From positions 42,779,437 to 42,843,436 of the forward strand of contig NW_024041150.1 of the NCBI RefSeq assembly GCF_014851395.1: a stretch of 64,000 nucleotides of DNA, in the 5' to 3' direction. Positions 44,236-56,745 of the stretch are shown piece after piece. The notes under the pieces were generated by a model that saw only the letters and a list, made by a program, of their open reading frames with translations, did not search any database and had not been told where the DNA came from. Position 1 is the first letter of the stretch. Each line of letters begins with the position of its first letter. The DNA is from Micropterus salmoides. Its lineage: Eukaryota; Chordata; Actinopteri; Centrarchiformes; Centrarchidae. Made by a program: the position numbers and the translations under genes.

Positions 44236-45780
44236 ACCGTTTAGCCTGTTTCTGCTCTGCAGGTCACACAGCTGGAGACAAGGAGGAAGATGTTTCACAG
44301 ACAGGTGGTGTGCGAAATACCCCCTAAACTAAAATTTTTCATCAAACAATGTGAACAACTGCAGAATAATTATACTTTGTGCACGGACCATGGAGTCTTA
44401 AAATTTAATCTGGCTTTTAAAACACAATATTAGCAAATTAAAACTGCTTTCAAAATGTTACTAAAGTCAAAGTACACAAGTCTTAGGTAAGTGTATCTTA
44501 TTTACATAATGTTGACAGTTTATTTTATATCAATGCTTCATGTTGTAGCTGTAAAATATTAATCTGCAGAGTAGCCTGTTAATACTCAGTACATGTTTTT
44601 ATTTCAATGTATTTTTTAATTAACAATGTAAATGTCATTTTTTTATACCAAATTCTGTGAGCAATAAAGTTTCACTGAATTAATGGTCACTCTGATGATC
44701 ACAGAGCTCTGTCTCTACAAAGCAGCTGCATGTGAACTCCTTTTATATCCTCAATCCCAGATAAAAACCTTCCTGTTCCTTCAGTCAGAGATTGTCTCCT
44801 GAGCAGAGTCTCCACTCGACTGTCATTTAGGATCTTGTCTCTCAGAGGAGCCATCTTTGATTATGTTTCCTCCTCCTCCTGATCAATAACTGCTGGATCA
44901 GGATATTCTGATCCAACTGTTTCAGGAAAACTTCTTTTTCTTTGTTTCTCTGATCGAAGTGTAGAAACTTCATCTCATCATTTATTTATTATTTAAACAC
45001 CTTGTCTGAAATGTCACCTCCTGCCTGCTGACTGGTTTTCTCTCAGAGTCGTGTTCATATCTTGCAGTGCAGTTTGTGTGAACAGAGTCAGTGTGGTTTG
45101 GTGGAGAAAAGAGTTGCATGTACTTCTTCTTCTGTCATGTTTGCTGGTTGTCACAGAGACGCCACAGAACAAGACCAGAGGAAGTTAACGAGATCCTGTG
45201 AAAACAGAATGCAGAAAGAGGAAGCAGCTCTCAGCCTCCAGCAGGAACGGAATATTTTAATAAAAATATGCATTTTCTTAGTATTTCTGACCATTTCATA
45301 AACAAAATATATCCACATCCTGGTATTTTGAGTGTATTAATAAATATTATAACATTTGATAAAAATATTGCTAGTATGATACTATATTTGCAGGGCACAC
45401 TTTATTTGGATAATTTGCTTACAGATAGTTTATTCAGAGAGAGAGAGATTCAGCTGTTTCACTAATAAAAACATTTTCTGATATTAGCCTGCACCACTTG
45501 GGTTTTGATTAGTGCGAATGTTTTTAAATGTATTATAATTTCAGATAATAGTAAAGGCTACTATAGCTTACCATTAGTAGCCTATAATATTAATTCCAGT
45601 TGGAAAAAACTGCAGTTTAATTTTTATGGGTTTCTTCAGTTATCACAAAACATGCTCTACTTGGTGGTCACTAACAAGGTCCATGCCAATTTGAGGTAGA
45701 ACAAGATAGTTTATTTGGATAATGAGAAGTATTTATGATGAAGGGGGTTTTGTTAAGGGTTTGGTGGTGTTGAGTGATTA
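44236..45780. other. 3' region of unit 2
   Basis: Copy of unit 1 3' sequence: alternative exon copy at 44273 (stopped), single hairpin arm at 44330-44392, AATAAA at about 44661. No independent gene seen. Confidence 0.45.
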
Positions 45781-45784
45781 GGAG

Positions 45785-46015
45785 CGAGCCTGTTTTATGA
45801 TGTCAATAGCAGTGTGGTTGTCTGTGTGTACCAGAATGACTTGGACCTCGTGCCCCCAAAGAATGGCAGCGGTGATAATCGGGTACGGTTCGTCGGATGC
45901 CAACCATCTGCCTCTGTGGCCGACAAAACCTGTGAGAGTTCTGCATTTGTGTAAGGTGGTGTCTTTGGTTTGGGCTATGTGGTTGTCAGATGACTTTCCA
46001 AGAAGAAAGGAAGTT
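45785..46015 (-). pseudogene. RNase H-like relic, unit 2
   Basis: Copy of the relic at 37760-38010, same frame (LVHTDNHTAIDIINRL). See that entry. Confidence 0.4.
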
Positions 46016-46207
46016 GCGTCACAATCTTGCTCATTTTACCAGTGTTGTTGGGTACCGTGTGATCGTGGAGAGACTGCGCTGCGGTGGATATTTGCAGTAA
46101 GTGGGAAGAAAGGATCGGCCTTGTGGGCTGATGTGGATGGGGGAGTTTGGGTGTCCAATGAAGAGAGAGAGATAGGTGCTTGGTATGACAAGGGGGGATA
46201 GTTTGGA

Positions 46208-47760
46208 ATGTGAGCTTGGGAGGGAAGTGGATAAAATACCTTGCGGCTGCTCTGCAACCTGAACGTTGGGCAGACTGTGTGAAAACAGACTGTTCCGAAA
46301 AGTGCTCAATGAAAGAAATCCAGGTGTATGGACAACACCTGGGAAGTGCTGGGAAGTGCTGGTAATGGCAGACTGGACCAACGTCGCGTTCGCCAGCGAA
46401 ATGGTTGAGGTTGGTGTCACGCGGGTGGGTTACATGGAGCTTGGAATTCGGGACTGAGGATGAGGCTTTTGGTGTTGGCGTGGTGGAAAGAGAGATGAGT
46501 CTTGCCGTTGTAAGTCTTGGTGGTGATATGGCTGGTGCGGTGGATTGGGAAAGGGGAGGAAGGCTGGTGGATGTTAATGAGCAGTTATCGACTTCTTAGC
46601 TAGGATCTTAGCTGCTGTATGGGCTTGGCCTGGATGGACTGGAGGTTATGATGGATTGCGCATATTGTTGTCAATCGTTCTATGTTTTGTGTCAACTTAT
46701 GTATTTATTTACACAATATTTTCTTCCGTTGCGATACATCTGGATGACACAACCCAGAGTAATGCACATGTAGATATCTGTTAGATCTGTCGTTTCTCCA
46801 CAAATAGTTGTATAACTTTTCTCTGTTCTTATTTTCCCGCATAACTTGCATTGTCCACTCCATACCTACCTGTACATTTATTTATGTCAACTGTATGGTT
46901 GTCTACATGTGGCACCAAGCAAATTCCTCGTGTGTGTAAGACACTACTACAATAAGCTCTTTCTGGGAAAACCTCGATGTCTAGCTGGACCAGAAGTGGA
47001 GATGAACGTACTGGTGGTTTAAATGTCTTCGCAGTGTATTTAAGTCGTGGATAAAATCATAGTCTGAGGTATCTGTGCGGCCAGAAACCCTGCTGGGTAG
47101 GGTCTTGGGGGCGGCAGGTCCTGGGGGCGGCACCCCCACGAAAGAAATGTGAGGAAATGGCGACGTGAACCTTGCGGCGTAATTCATGAAGTTATGTGCA
47201 ACCACCCCTCCGCCTTGGTATGGTATGGGCCTTCCCTTGGTTGACTTCCTGAGCAATCGGCCCGTGGGCTGATTGTGCAATGTTTTGTGATAGAAGGGTT
47301 GGTGGTTTGGGGATGATGGGAGGTGGAGCCACGGCAGGGCGTAGCCTTGGAAAGATGGGCAGGTTGTGTGGGTGAGGATGAGAATACCTATATGCGGGGT
47401 TCGGAGTTTTGCACTACGGCATGTGGCCTGGAAAGCAAGAGGACGTGATATGTGAACCTGATGCCACTGAACCGCAGAGCCAAATCCAATGGTGGTCGTC
47501 GTACTCGTCCCTGCAGTTTGGAAAGACTGAGCGTGTTGTATCATGTGAACAACGAAGGTAAATGCTGCGACTGTAAGCTCCCTATAACTTGGAGGGGAGG
47601 GATTCCTAACTGGATTATACCGTGGGGTGTAAGGAGCTCCCCAGGACTGTTGTGTGGTGTTAATAGATGGCAAAAGAGAAGCGCGAGGTTGTGATACTTA
47701 GCTGAGCTGCAAGGCTGCAAGGCTGAAGTGTGTGGACGGGGGGAACGGCGCAGTTAAGGT
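46208..47760 (-). other. GC-richer block of possible retroelement origin
   Basis: Continues directly upstream (minus strand) of the RNase H-like relic. Contains a 230-codon Pro/His-rich minus frame (47673-46981) with no motif I recognise; it might be the gag side of the same dead element. Around 46700-46970 a sequence ending GCAAATTCCTCGTGTGTGTA with a later CAATAAG resembles a LINE 3' tail on the + strand, so the block is composite. Confidence 0.3.
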
Positions 47761-48239
47761 GAATTGCTGGTGATCGTGAGACTGACGACATGTGGGGCGG
47801 GAAGAACAAGGGTGGGGGTTGCTGAAGGACTAGATGGCTTCACATTACAAAGAGGTTGCAAACAATGGTTTAATCAACTTTCTAATGCAATTGTCAGGCC
47901 TAAAACCCTGCAGTTTTACATTTGAAGAAAAACACTGAAACACTGGAATACATTAAGTTTGTTGTAACTTTTTAAAACAGTCCTCATAAATGACAAGCAG
48001 AATAAAACAAAACATAGCAGTAGTTTGTCTGCTCGTTTGGCTTAAGTGCTGTAAAATAAAGACACTTATAACAGCCTACTGTGGAAACATTGCTTTTTAT
48101 AAATTGCAGTCACATTTTGGCTGCTTTCCGTGATTAACAGTTGATTCCATTTTTATTGTCAAAGTCCGTGATGTTGCCCACGTTTACCGCATCGTAGAAG
48201 TCATCGGTCATAATTCATTAAGTGAAAAAAGTGAACACA
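47761..48239. other. Anonymous sequence
   Basis: No gene or element recognised. Confidence 0.3.
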
Positions 48240-48616
48240 CCCTTTATTTATTTGTGATGAAACGACAAGTCATCATGCACTATGCTCCATCACACTGTGT
48301 ACATGTGTACATGTATGTATGTGTATGTGCACCTGTATATCATATCCACCATCAACATGTACACAATGAGAATAATAGTTTACTCTTGCATCCTTTGCAC
48401 TCTGATCACTGCACTATTTGTCAATATGTCTATATTGTTTTGTTCATAGTGTGTATATTAGTGTTGTCTATTCTGTAGTTTGTGTCTGATTTTATTTTGT
48501 TATTGTATTATTATTGTATAAGTAAGCACATCGTGAGCAATGTACAATCCTGAGTCAAATTCCTCATATGTGTACAGATACCTGGCAATAAAACTGATTC
48601 TGATTCTGATCATCTC
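48240..48616 (+). mobile_element. LINE 3' tail (L2/Rex1 type)
   Basis: Ends CAAATTCCTCATATGTGTAC, then TGGCAATAAAACTGATTCTG with a short TGATTC repeat, the usual 3' end of L2/Rex1-type fish LINEs. No coding part. Confidence 0.65.
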
Positions 48617-50155
48617 CTGATTAGACAACCTGCCACATTTACACCAGGACAATATTCCCACTGTGTATCCATCAAGTGTGATTACAAAGTACTGGATTAA
48701 TATTATAGTCTGTTAGTACTCCAATAAGTAAAAAAAAATATTTTCTTGTTGTCTCCAATATTTAATTATGATTTGACAAACAAATTAGATTAGGAGATAA
48801 TGCTGTGATGTTTCATAATTTTTTTAAATACAGGTGTGTTCACTTCTTCACGTTTACCTGATGAAGATCATCTGTGGTTGTAACATTACATCAGTCACAT
48901 CTTACTGTGGGCAGGACATACTGTGTGTAACTATTTATTATTAAACATATTAGCAATTTACACAACAGACACTGCTGTCTGTCAGCTCAGTGTCTGCACG
49001 GTGGGATGAGACGGGGCTGGCTGCACTACAATTTAATCTGTAGCCTAAATATTAGCTGCTAGTGCCATTTGAAAGCCATAGCCTACTACCATGCTGCAGC
49101 TTCAGCCGTTATTCTGCAGTTACTCTGAACAAAGAGGTTTCATGGGTAATCTTTTTGGAAGGAGTCACAGGAAACCAAACAGACGTTTTTCTGCAGTTTG
49201 AAGCTTAAGTGAAGCTTAAAAACATCTGAAATAAAGAATTATAAAGCAGTTAAAGCTTTTTTGTTTTTAGCTGCAGTCTGATATGTCTTCATACTCACTA
49301 ACTCCTAAAACAGGTTGTAATTTTGAAAAGAAATAAAATGTAATAATAAGAAATCTATACTTATTTGTTTATTTTACAAGATCTCACCAATCTAGCAATA
49401 TTTTGGTGCAGCCTCCTGATTTTGTAATCTTTTCATAAAATAGGTTTCTTGCCTGTCTTTACTTTTTGTCAGCACCATCAGACACAAGTAAAATCATTGT
49501 GTCTGCACCATAGGTACATAAATATGTTATTAAATGTGTTATTTTGTGTGAAATGGACGGGTGACACAAAGCATCATTCTTTGTACATTATAATGTAAAC
49601 CAAAATAAATCATTCATTAATTTTTAGGCTGTAGGACTCATATAATAAATTTAGTAGAAATTATTGAAAGATGCATGTGTTTATTTTTGTGTTGTTTGCA
49701 CTGTAAACACTGTATGAATAGTTTTTTGGAGGCTATATGTGCTTTTTGGACTTTTACATTATAGGCTTACTTTCACTGTTGTGTTCAAGTTTAATGAAGC
49801 TGTGTGTGTAATGTTTTTGGATACTTTGATGTGATATGATAGAAAATCATGTGAACATTTCAACAACATTTCTTTGAGTGTAGGCTAATTGTTTTTTGTG
49901 TCTAGCCTTGAACATGTGCATGTGCTATGGTTGGTGTTGGCTATTTCTCTGTGGTTTCTGAGGGTGCACCTATAGCCACCAGCAAACTCTGTTCAGGCTA
50001 CTTTAACGGTCAGTCCCAAATGTTTTTATTTTGTAATGTGGATAACTTTCCCCCCAACATAGTTTTGTACCTGTTACATCATCAAATAGGGTTAGTCTAA
50101 AACTTTAGTGGTCTGTGGTTTGCATGAACAGGGCGGCCTTGGATGAAGTCATTCC
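48617..50155. other. Anonymous intergenic sequence
   Basis: AT-rich; I see no gene, RNA or clear repeat. Confidence 0.35.
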
Positions 50156-50344
50156 ATGAATACTTGTGCTAGTCCGCCCTGGCTGAGGAAGTTTACATGG
50201 CTAAGATTTAGCAAAAACACAAACACCATGAACTGTATCTGCTGCACCAGATGTGGACCAAAACATCTGGGGAAAACCAAGTTCGCTGAGGCAACACGCC
50301 ACCAGTATGTGCATTTGTTTAAGCACCATTCATTTAAAATGTGA
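50156..50344 (+). pseudogene. Possible GIY-YIG-like fragment
   Basis: A frame with NCICCTRCGPKHLGKTKFAE followed by TRHQYVHLFKHH loosely matches the I-C--C---Y-GET-------R---H pattern of the GIY-YIG region found next to some retroelement reverse transcriptases. Key Tyr residues are absent. Weak. Confidence 0.2.
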
Positions 50345-51619
50345 CAGTGAATAGATCAGCACATTGTAGTTTCTGTGTTTGTTTACTGTTCAAATGGAAA
50401 TTGGGAAAAATTGCATTGCAGGTCATCAATTTAAGGTGTGCGCCCCTGAATGTTCTGTCTCTGCACCTAAAAGTTTTAGTTAGGGGCCACAGTGCTACTG
50501 GTGAAAAGGAGCAGCATAAATCTCAGGACACATGGTGTTTCACATGAATGGATGCAGAGTGAACACGGCCCTCTGCTGGGCTCAGAGTGATGCTGCTTCT
50601 GTCACCAAGCTGACCGGGACTGCACTGAGCATGTGCAGCTCTACAACAGCTAAACAACTGATGAACATTTCTGCTACATGCTGCACTTTGTACCGAGACC
50701 TGCCTTCAGTGAGGAAGATGCAGGGAGCAGCCGAATGGATGCAGAGGGAGGTGGAATTAATCACATATGACTGCTGGCTCGTTCTTAGCTTCACACAACC
50801 AACAGTGTGAGTGACTCTGTGAACTTCAGTGTGAGGAGGCTCCTCCTTGTGGTGCAGCTGTGATTTCACTGACAGGATGAAGCAGAAGCCTGCTGAGGAT
50901 AAACCTGCCGTCCAGCAGTAACCAGCATCAGGGAACAGAAACAGCAACACAGTTCACACTCTCCTCCATCTGCCAAATAACTCCTATGACGATGATGATG
51001 ATTTTATATTATGAGCTCTACTGCAGTAACAAACTGATCAATACATTGTCAGTACTAGGTGTACTACACAAGTATTTAAATAGGCTCAGTAGTATAAAAG
51101 TAAAGACTGTTGCCCTCACTCTCACATCCGTCCTTATTAATGCATGTAGGTCCTGTTTGTCTCTGTTTTTTTTCGGAACAACAACAGTGTTTAAGAATGT
51201 AATTTCCCCTAGAGGAATTAATAAAGTATGTCTTAAAAAAACATTGGTGACATCCATGTCCCCCGAAAATGAATTTACTTACTAAGTGCAATCATGAAGC
51301 CTGTGTCAGTGTCACCGCTGTCGACTGCAGCAGTGGACACATTATATATATATATGTTGGTTATTGTTGCTCACGTTTCTAACCCTGAACCAAAAGAGAA
51401 AAACAAACTAAACTATCAAGTTTGTTTCCCTTCAGGTGATGAGTGAGTGTGACATCTGATGATGTCACACTACAGGTGAGAAGGTGTCTCTGTGTAACAC
51501 GAGGAAAGTGACAAACAGCAGCAGCTTCCGAAACAGATCTAAAGTTCAATAATTATGAATAGCAGCAGCCAAACCAGAGCCCAGCAACATCCAGACAGTA
51601 AACAAAGAAGGAAAGAGCA
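50345..51619. other. Anonymous sequence with unexplained open frames
   Basis: A minus frame at 50950-50582 has a hydrophobic stretch (CWTAGLSSAGFCFILSV) followed by charged residues, like a membrane-span exon, but no partner exon is seen. At 51196-51240 AATTTCCCCTAGAGGAATTA followed by ATAAAGT resembles a LINE 3' end. Confidence 0.25.
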
Positions 51620-52180
51620 GAAGATGGAGGAACAGCAGCTCTGTTCTCTTTATTCTTCATCTTTATTGGTCTGTCTGCTTCATGAGCAGCAGGTGGCGCT
51701 CAAACACAGTCTGACTCTTCAACAAAACCTCTGGACATCCACCTTCACTCCTGCATCTCTGAACGTTTTCAATCATATCAGAAGTATTTAAAAAAAGTCA
51801 CACACACCTTCACTGAACTTGAACATACACTACAACAATGAAATTGATTACAGTGTTCACTCACTGGTGTCCAGAAAGCAAACAGCACAAAAATAAAAAC
51901 ATTTATCTTTCAATAATGTATACAAAATATATTTTAAGGTTTATCTATCCTATAAAGAAAATGAGTGGTTATTACCCAGAGCCTGGTGTTTACTCTGGGT
52001 GTGTCTGTCTGTCTGTTCAGGTGAGGATCGCAGAGAAACCCAGTGGAGCCAAGCGAATACAAGCTTAGACTAAACAACTCTGTAATGTACACATACTGAA
52101 CATCCTGGTTTCTTTAGGATTATAATGTGCACATCAAATGCTTAGTAATTATCCAGAAATCCTGTGTAGAAAAAATCGCA
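51620..52180. repeat. Duplicated block, copy iii
   Basis: 51620-51760 matches 59390-59530 (AGATGGAGGAACAGCAGCTC; GAGCAGCAGGTGGCGCTCAA) and 51880-52165 matches 4285-4770 in scattered pieces (AACAGCACAAAAATAAA; ATCCAGAAATCCTGTGTAGA). Confidence 0.65.
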
Positions 52181-53140
52181 TTGCTCTCTGGATCATAATC
52201 GTAGTCATACTCAACAGATTTTTAGGCACATGTGACCAAATTAGTCGCACTCTGGAGCTCTCGGTAGACTTTGTGCATTTTCACTTTGAAAACCTATTAC
52301 ATGCAACAAGAACAAAAAACATATATATTTGTAAATAATACAATAAAGGAAAGGGACTGACTTATGAGGATTACCGACTGATGCAGCTAGACAGCTACAC
52401 AGTTAACGAGTAACGTACATTTATGTCACTTGTTTTCATTAACGGCCAAAATTAACACCAAAGTCCTGCTGAAGGTTTAACTGTGTGCACACTTGACAAA
52501 GAAACATCAGTTTGTCACAGTTAGAGATGTTTTTCGTTCACTTTCAGCGTCATACACCATCATGCATCTGGAGCTCTTTGAGGTCAGAAGTCAGATAGTA
52601 ATAGTTTTTATTGCGGCGTATACCACTAAAACAAACAGACCAGACCCACCAAAACAACTAAAACGCCACAGCAGGCTGAAACATGAGGATTTACACTGAA
52701 GACGCGTCACGCTGAACCATCGTACATATTGAGTCTCTTTATTACGCTATTTCACATACATAGAAAACCAATCACTTACTTTGAGTGATGCATGTTGTAA
52801 GTAGTGCAAAAGGTACCTCAGAGACATCAGTGAAAGATGATGACGACGATGGTAACGGTCAACAGAAAGTTCTTCCCCATGCTCACCCTGCAGCCATGAT
52901 CAACCCAAGCTTCCTCACAGGTGAGCACACACACATTAATACAGACACCACGCCCCCGGTCACACCCACAGTAACTGATGACGTCACGATGCGCGTGCAT
53001 GTACACTACAGCGCAAAGAAAACAGAGGAAACCCAATAAAAACCCAAACAAACCCAGTGTATGGCTCCTACAGTTTTTGACCCCCATAATCTTCACAGCT
53101 GTCTGTACCTGATGGGTGACCTGGGATTGGGACTGTCAGG
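52181..53140. other. Anonymous sequence upstream of receptor copy C
   Basis: An exon-like stretch at about 52817-52920 encodes TSETSVKDDDDDGNGQQKVL and ends CCTCACAG followed by GTGAGC, a good donor; no partner is identified. The rest shows nothing recognisable. Confidence 0.25.
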
Positions 53141-53420
53141 TTAACACCTTACTCTGTTGAAGTCTGGAGCAGAGACTATCAACGTGGGCCTCCCAGCTGA
53201 GTGCATTGTCAGTATGTAAACCTGAGTGATGGGTACGCAGTTGATAACTACAGGCCCGGGGTCACCTGCAGCCTTTGGGTCAAACACCATCTCCTCAGTC
53301 TTGGTCACATTTAGCACACAGATGGTTGTTTTCACACCACTGGACACATTCCTGGGTTCCTGTACGATAAGCTGCTGGACTTCTGTCCTTGTGCATAAGG
53401 CCAATCTGGCTCAGAGAGAG
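53141..53420 (-). pseudogene. LINE reverse transcriptase fragment
   Basis: A minus frame reads ICVLNVTKTEEMVFDPKAAG, DPGPVVINCVPITQV. The LNVTKTEEMV-DP----P-PV-I---I-QV block is the conserved region after the catalytic site in fish L2/CR1-type LINEs. Truncated on both sides. Confidence 0.6.
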
Positions 53421-53524
53421 CATTGTTTACTCTGACCTGTTGAGTATGGTTTGTTAAAAAAAGTATAAAATACCAGTTGAGACTAAAAGACTCAACATGT
53501 TTTTATGGTGGAGTCATGGATTCT

Positions 53525-53725
53525 GACTTTAACATGGGGGGAATAACTTTTTCACACAGGGCCATGCAAGTTTTTTCCCCTTAATAATAAAAACTCTCAT
53601 TTAAAAACTGCGTTTTGTGTTTACTTGTGTTATCTTTGTCTAATATTTCCTTTTGTTTGATGATCTGAAACTTTTTAGTGTGACAAAGATGCAAAAATAT
53701 CAGAAAGAGGGGAAACACAAGGCTA
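53525..53725. mobile_element. Terminal piece of a DNA transposon
   Basis: GGGGAATAACTTTTTCACAC, GGGCCATGCAAG, then AAAACTGCGTTTTGTGTTTA and GATGATCTGAAAC is a widespread fish transposon terminal sequence (by recall Tc1/mariner-like). No transposase. Confidence 0.6.
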
Positions 53726-53884
53726 TATGTGTTCCTGGAAGTGTTATGACTTTCATGACAGTCAACCACTTCCTGCACAGACAGTTGCTAGGCAGCGATT
53801 GACTGACTCAGGGTAACATCACATAGTTTATACTTGTGCAGCACAGACAGAGCAGAGTGACAGAAGGACATGTCCTCCTCTCTC

Positions 53885-56238
53885 ATGGATAAGTTTGTAT
53901 TCCTGTTGACCCTTCTGTCTCCAGCAGCTTCTGGTAAAGACGAGCTTTTATTGTGAATAGATGCATGTAGGCAGGAAAGACTTTTAATAAGTGTTATAAC
54001 ATAATGTCATCTTGTTGCAGAAAATGTTCATGTGTTTGTAACAGGGCTGGGCGACATGTTGAATATATTACACATTAGTTAGTGTGCTATTTAGCATATC
54101 GTTATGGTCGAGTTTCAGTGGTTCCACTGGTCGCTGCTGATGAGGTTGAACAGTGGTGACAAGATAACGTCAGCTTAGCAGCTAAAAGTCACTATGATAC
54201 TTTAGGTGTTTTTGCTGTGGGGGGAGGAGAAAACCCCAAGAGAAAATGCGGTCAAACATCTGATCACTGTCCTTTCTCTTCTGCAGCTTTGTGCTCTGAA
54301 ACGTGTTGATTATCTCTCTGGTTTTATACTGTTTTAATGACTCGAGCCTGATGTGTAGCTGCTGTGAAAAGGAGTAGAAAGGGAAATGTCTCTGCTTTGA
54401 TGTGTTCACTCTGAATGGTTTCTAAGTATTAAGAGGAAGCTTTGACAAGAGCTGGTTGAATTCTACAAAAGCTAAGGAAAAGTGCTTCTTTCTTATTGTC
54501 CTCTTCTTTATTGAATGTTGAATTCATCTCTTACAAAGATCTTCAGCCAGAACTAAAGAGCATAAAATGACAGAATAATAGAAAATGACACAACTTTAAA
54601 CAAAGTTTACTGTTTTATGTACTTAACTATTCTTCAGACCATATAGTGCTTCAATATAATGTTTTGTTTCTATCTGAAATGTGATACGCCTCATTGTGTT
54701 TTCTTTTTAGAGCATTTGCACTTATGAATGTAATATTTACCATATAAAAATAACCCCTTACTACCAGGAAAGACTTTCTTTCACAACAAACCTGCTGGAC
54801 TATTTCACACACGGTTTCTTCCTCTGTCCACGTGGAGACATCTCATTGACATAATGCATTCCTCAGCCCTTTATCCTAACCTTAACCTAAATGTAACGTG
54901 ATTGCTAAAACCACAGCTTAACCCTCATAGAACGTGGGGACACCACAGGTAGAGATGCTACAGTCAAAGTATGAAAGTATTATAGCAACAACACTCATAG
55001 GGCAGTAAAATGTTCCTGTCAGTGTTTCACTATCTGACGTTTCTGGATTAATATTCTGCTGCATTAAAGTGAATCTTGCATTTTATTTTATAATCTGTTG
55101 GTTGTTTAATCTACAGCAATGCATCATGGTCTATAAGATGATCATGTTTACACGATTTGAGAACAAACAGTTTGTTATTTTAGACAATATGTGTATATTG
55201 GGATATTATTTATATGCCATATCACCCAGCATTAGTTTGTAAGATAATCTCTTTATTTACAGCCCCACACAAAACAAAAAGCTTTAAAAGAAAGCTGTTT
55301 TTAAAGTGTCAAATTTCCTAAGAAATTCCTGTGACTACACCCTATGACGGTCTACTGTAATTCAGACAGATTGTCTCCTGAGCAGAGTCTCCACTCGACT
55401 GTCACATGTCACATGTTTCCTGGTTGCTAGAGAGACATGACCACGATGTAATTTCTCCTCAGTTGTGACTAATTATTGAATGTTCCCATGATCTCAGGTG
55501 TGAAGAGGCCTTCTGTTTAAACAAAGATGTTCTCACTGTATCGTCCTGTGGAGTCCTTTTGAAATGTAATTACTTTTTCTCTCTGGATGTTTTTATTGTT
55601 TTTAGATGTGTACGAGTGAAACCTGGAGATAATGTCACTCTGTCATGTCAGGCTGGAGATGTCTTCATCAGAGCTGTAGAGTGGACAGACCTGACCTGGA
55701 GCCAGACTACGTCCTCTTTCACAGAGATGGACTCTCAGATCCAACCCACCAGCATCCATCCTTTAAGGACCGGGTGCAGCTGGTGGACAGAGAGCTGAAG
55801 GACGGAGACGTGTCTTTAATTCTGAAGAACGTGAGCAGCAACGACGCTGGAACATACGAGTGTCGAGTTGCAACAGGAGGTTCAAGACGTAAGAGAGCCG
55901 CATTGACACTCCACCAATCAGAATCATCCAGCTGGAGGTTTCAGGTGAGTTTGTGGAGGTCAGTGTGTCTGTGTGCCATGTTGTAGCTGCAGTTTATTCC
56001 ATGTTGATTCTGAGAGTCAAACATTTGATCACTTTGATCTTCAGGGTCCAACAGCGGAGACGTCGAGGAGGGAAACTACGGTCTTTACTACAGAAACTAT
56101 ACTCGTAAATATGTTGGACTGGGAGCAGCTTTTGTTGTGGTTTGTTTAGCTGCTGTTGGCTGGAAATATAAAAGACACACAGACAAGAAACCAGAACAGT
56201 CTGCTGATGATGAAGCAGGGGATGATCGAGTCCTCTGA
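53885..56238 (+). pseudogene. V-set immunoglobulin receptor copy C, frameshifted
   Basis: Exon 1, 53885-53933: leader MDKFVFLLTLLSPAAS. Exon 2, 55606-55944: V-set domain with VKPGDNVTLSC, then in the next frame RPDLEPDYVLFHRDG, LKDGDVSLILKNV and NDAGTYECRVATGG. Exon 3, 56045-56238: SNSGDVEEGNYGLYYR, a membrane span (VGLGAAFVVVCLAAVGW) and the tail KYKRHTDKKPEQSADDEAG, ending TGA at 56236. Compared with A and B, exon 2 lacks three single bases: at its first codons (GATGTGTACG, giving an early stop), in the GAGTGGACAGACC stretch, and in GAGCCGCATTG. The three losses add up to one codon, so the transmembrane exon is back in frame. This copy shows the full-length stalk and tail that A and B lost. 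Confidence 0.8.
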
Positions 56239-56663
56239 TCTTTTTCCACCACAAGTATCAAACATTCATGATATTTATTCTTTCTGTGGGTGTGAATGTG
56301 TAAATCAGGCATTTGCGGCTCTCCACCACGACGGTCTGCTTCTTCAGTGGGAACAAATAATGGTGGAGGGGCTCAAGGTAGGGTCTAATGACAAATTGGT
56401 CCCAGGGACGGGTCAGAAAGAATCCAATTCAAATATCCAACCTTAGCCGGGGATGGGATGGGAAAGTCCTTGTATAATATACTTAAGTTAAAGTAAAATT
56501 ACTTAAACCTCTTAAACGGACCTCAGAAGTAAAAAGTAGATCAATTAAAATGTGTTTTGAGTAAAAAAATATAAAACAAAAATGTCTAACAGTAAATAAA
56601 AAGAGCTGTGGACACTGCAGCAGGTGCAACACGCTTCATAAGGCTACATTTAGTAACCTTATA
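56239..56663 (+). other. 3' flank of receptor copy C
   Basis: Likely 3' UTR and downstream sequence. Nothing else recognised. Confidence 0.35.
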
Positions 56664-56745
56664 CTTAAAGGTTCAGTGTATAAGATTTAGTGGCATCTAG
56701 TGATGAGGGTTGGAATTGCAACCGTCTATCCAGTCAAAGAGCATG
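56664..56745. repeat. Dispersed fish repeat
   Basis: TAAAGGTTCAGTGTATAAGA followed by TTTAGTGGCATCTAGTGATG and GAATTGCAACC is a widespread perciform repeat (by recall). Short and bounded only loosely. Confidence 0.5.

Larger units (their letters stand above)
38216..46207. repeat. Tandem duplication, unit 2
   Basis: Colinear copy of unit 1, starting inside the truncated hAT-type element. It contains broken receptor copy E but no leader exon, because the leader exon lies left of the duplicated segment. It differs by a DIRS-like insertion with loss of about 1.1 kb of host sequence (39793-42271), a Harbinger-like segment and a loss between 44315 and 44330. Confidence 0.9.
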
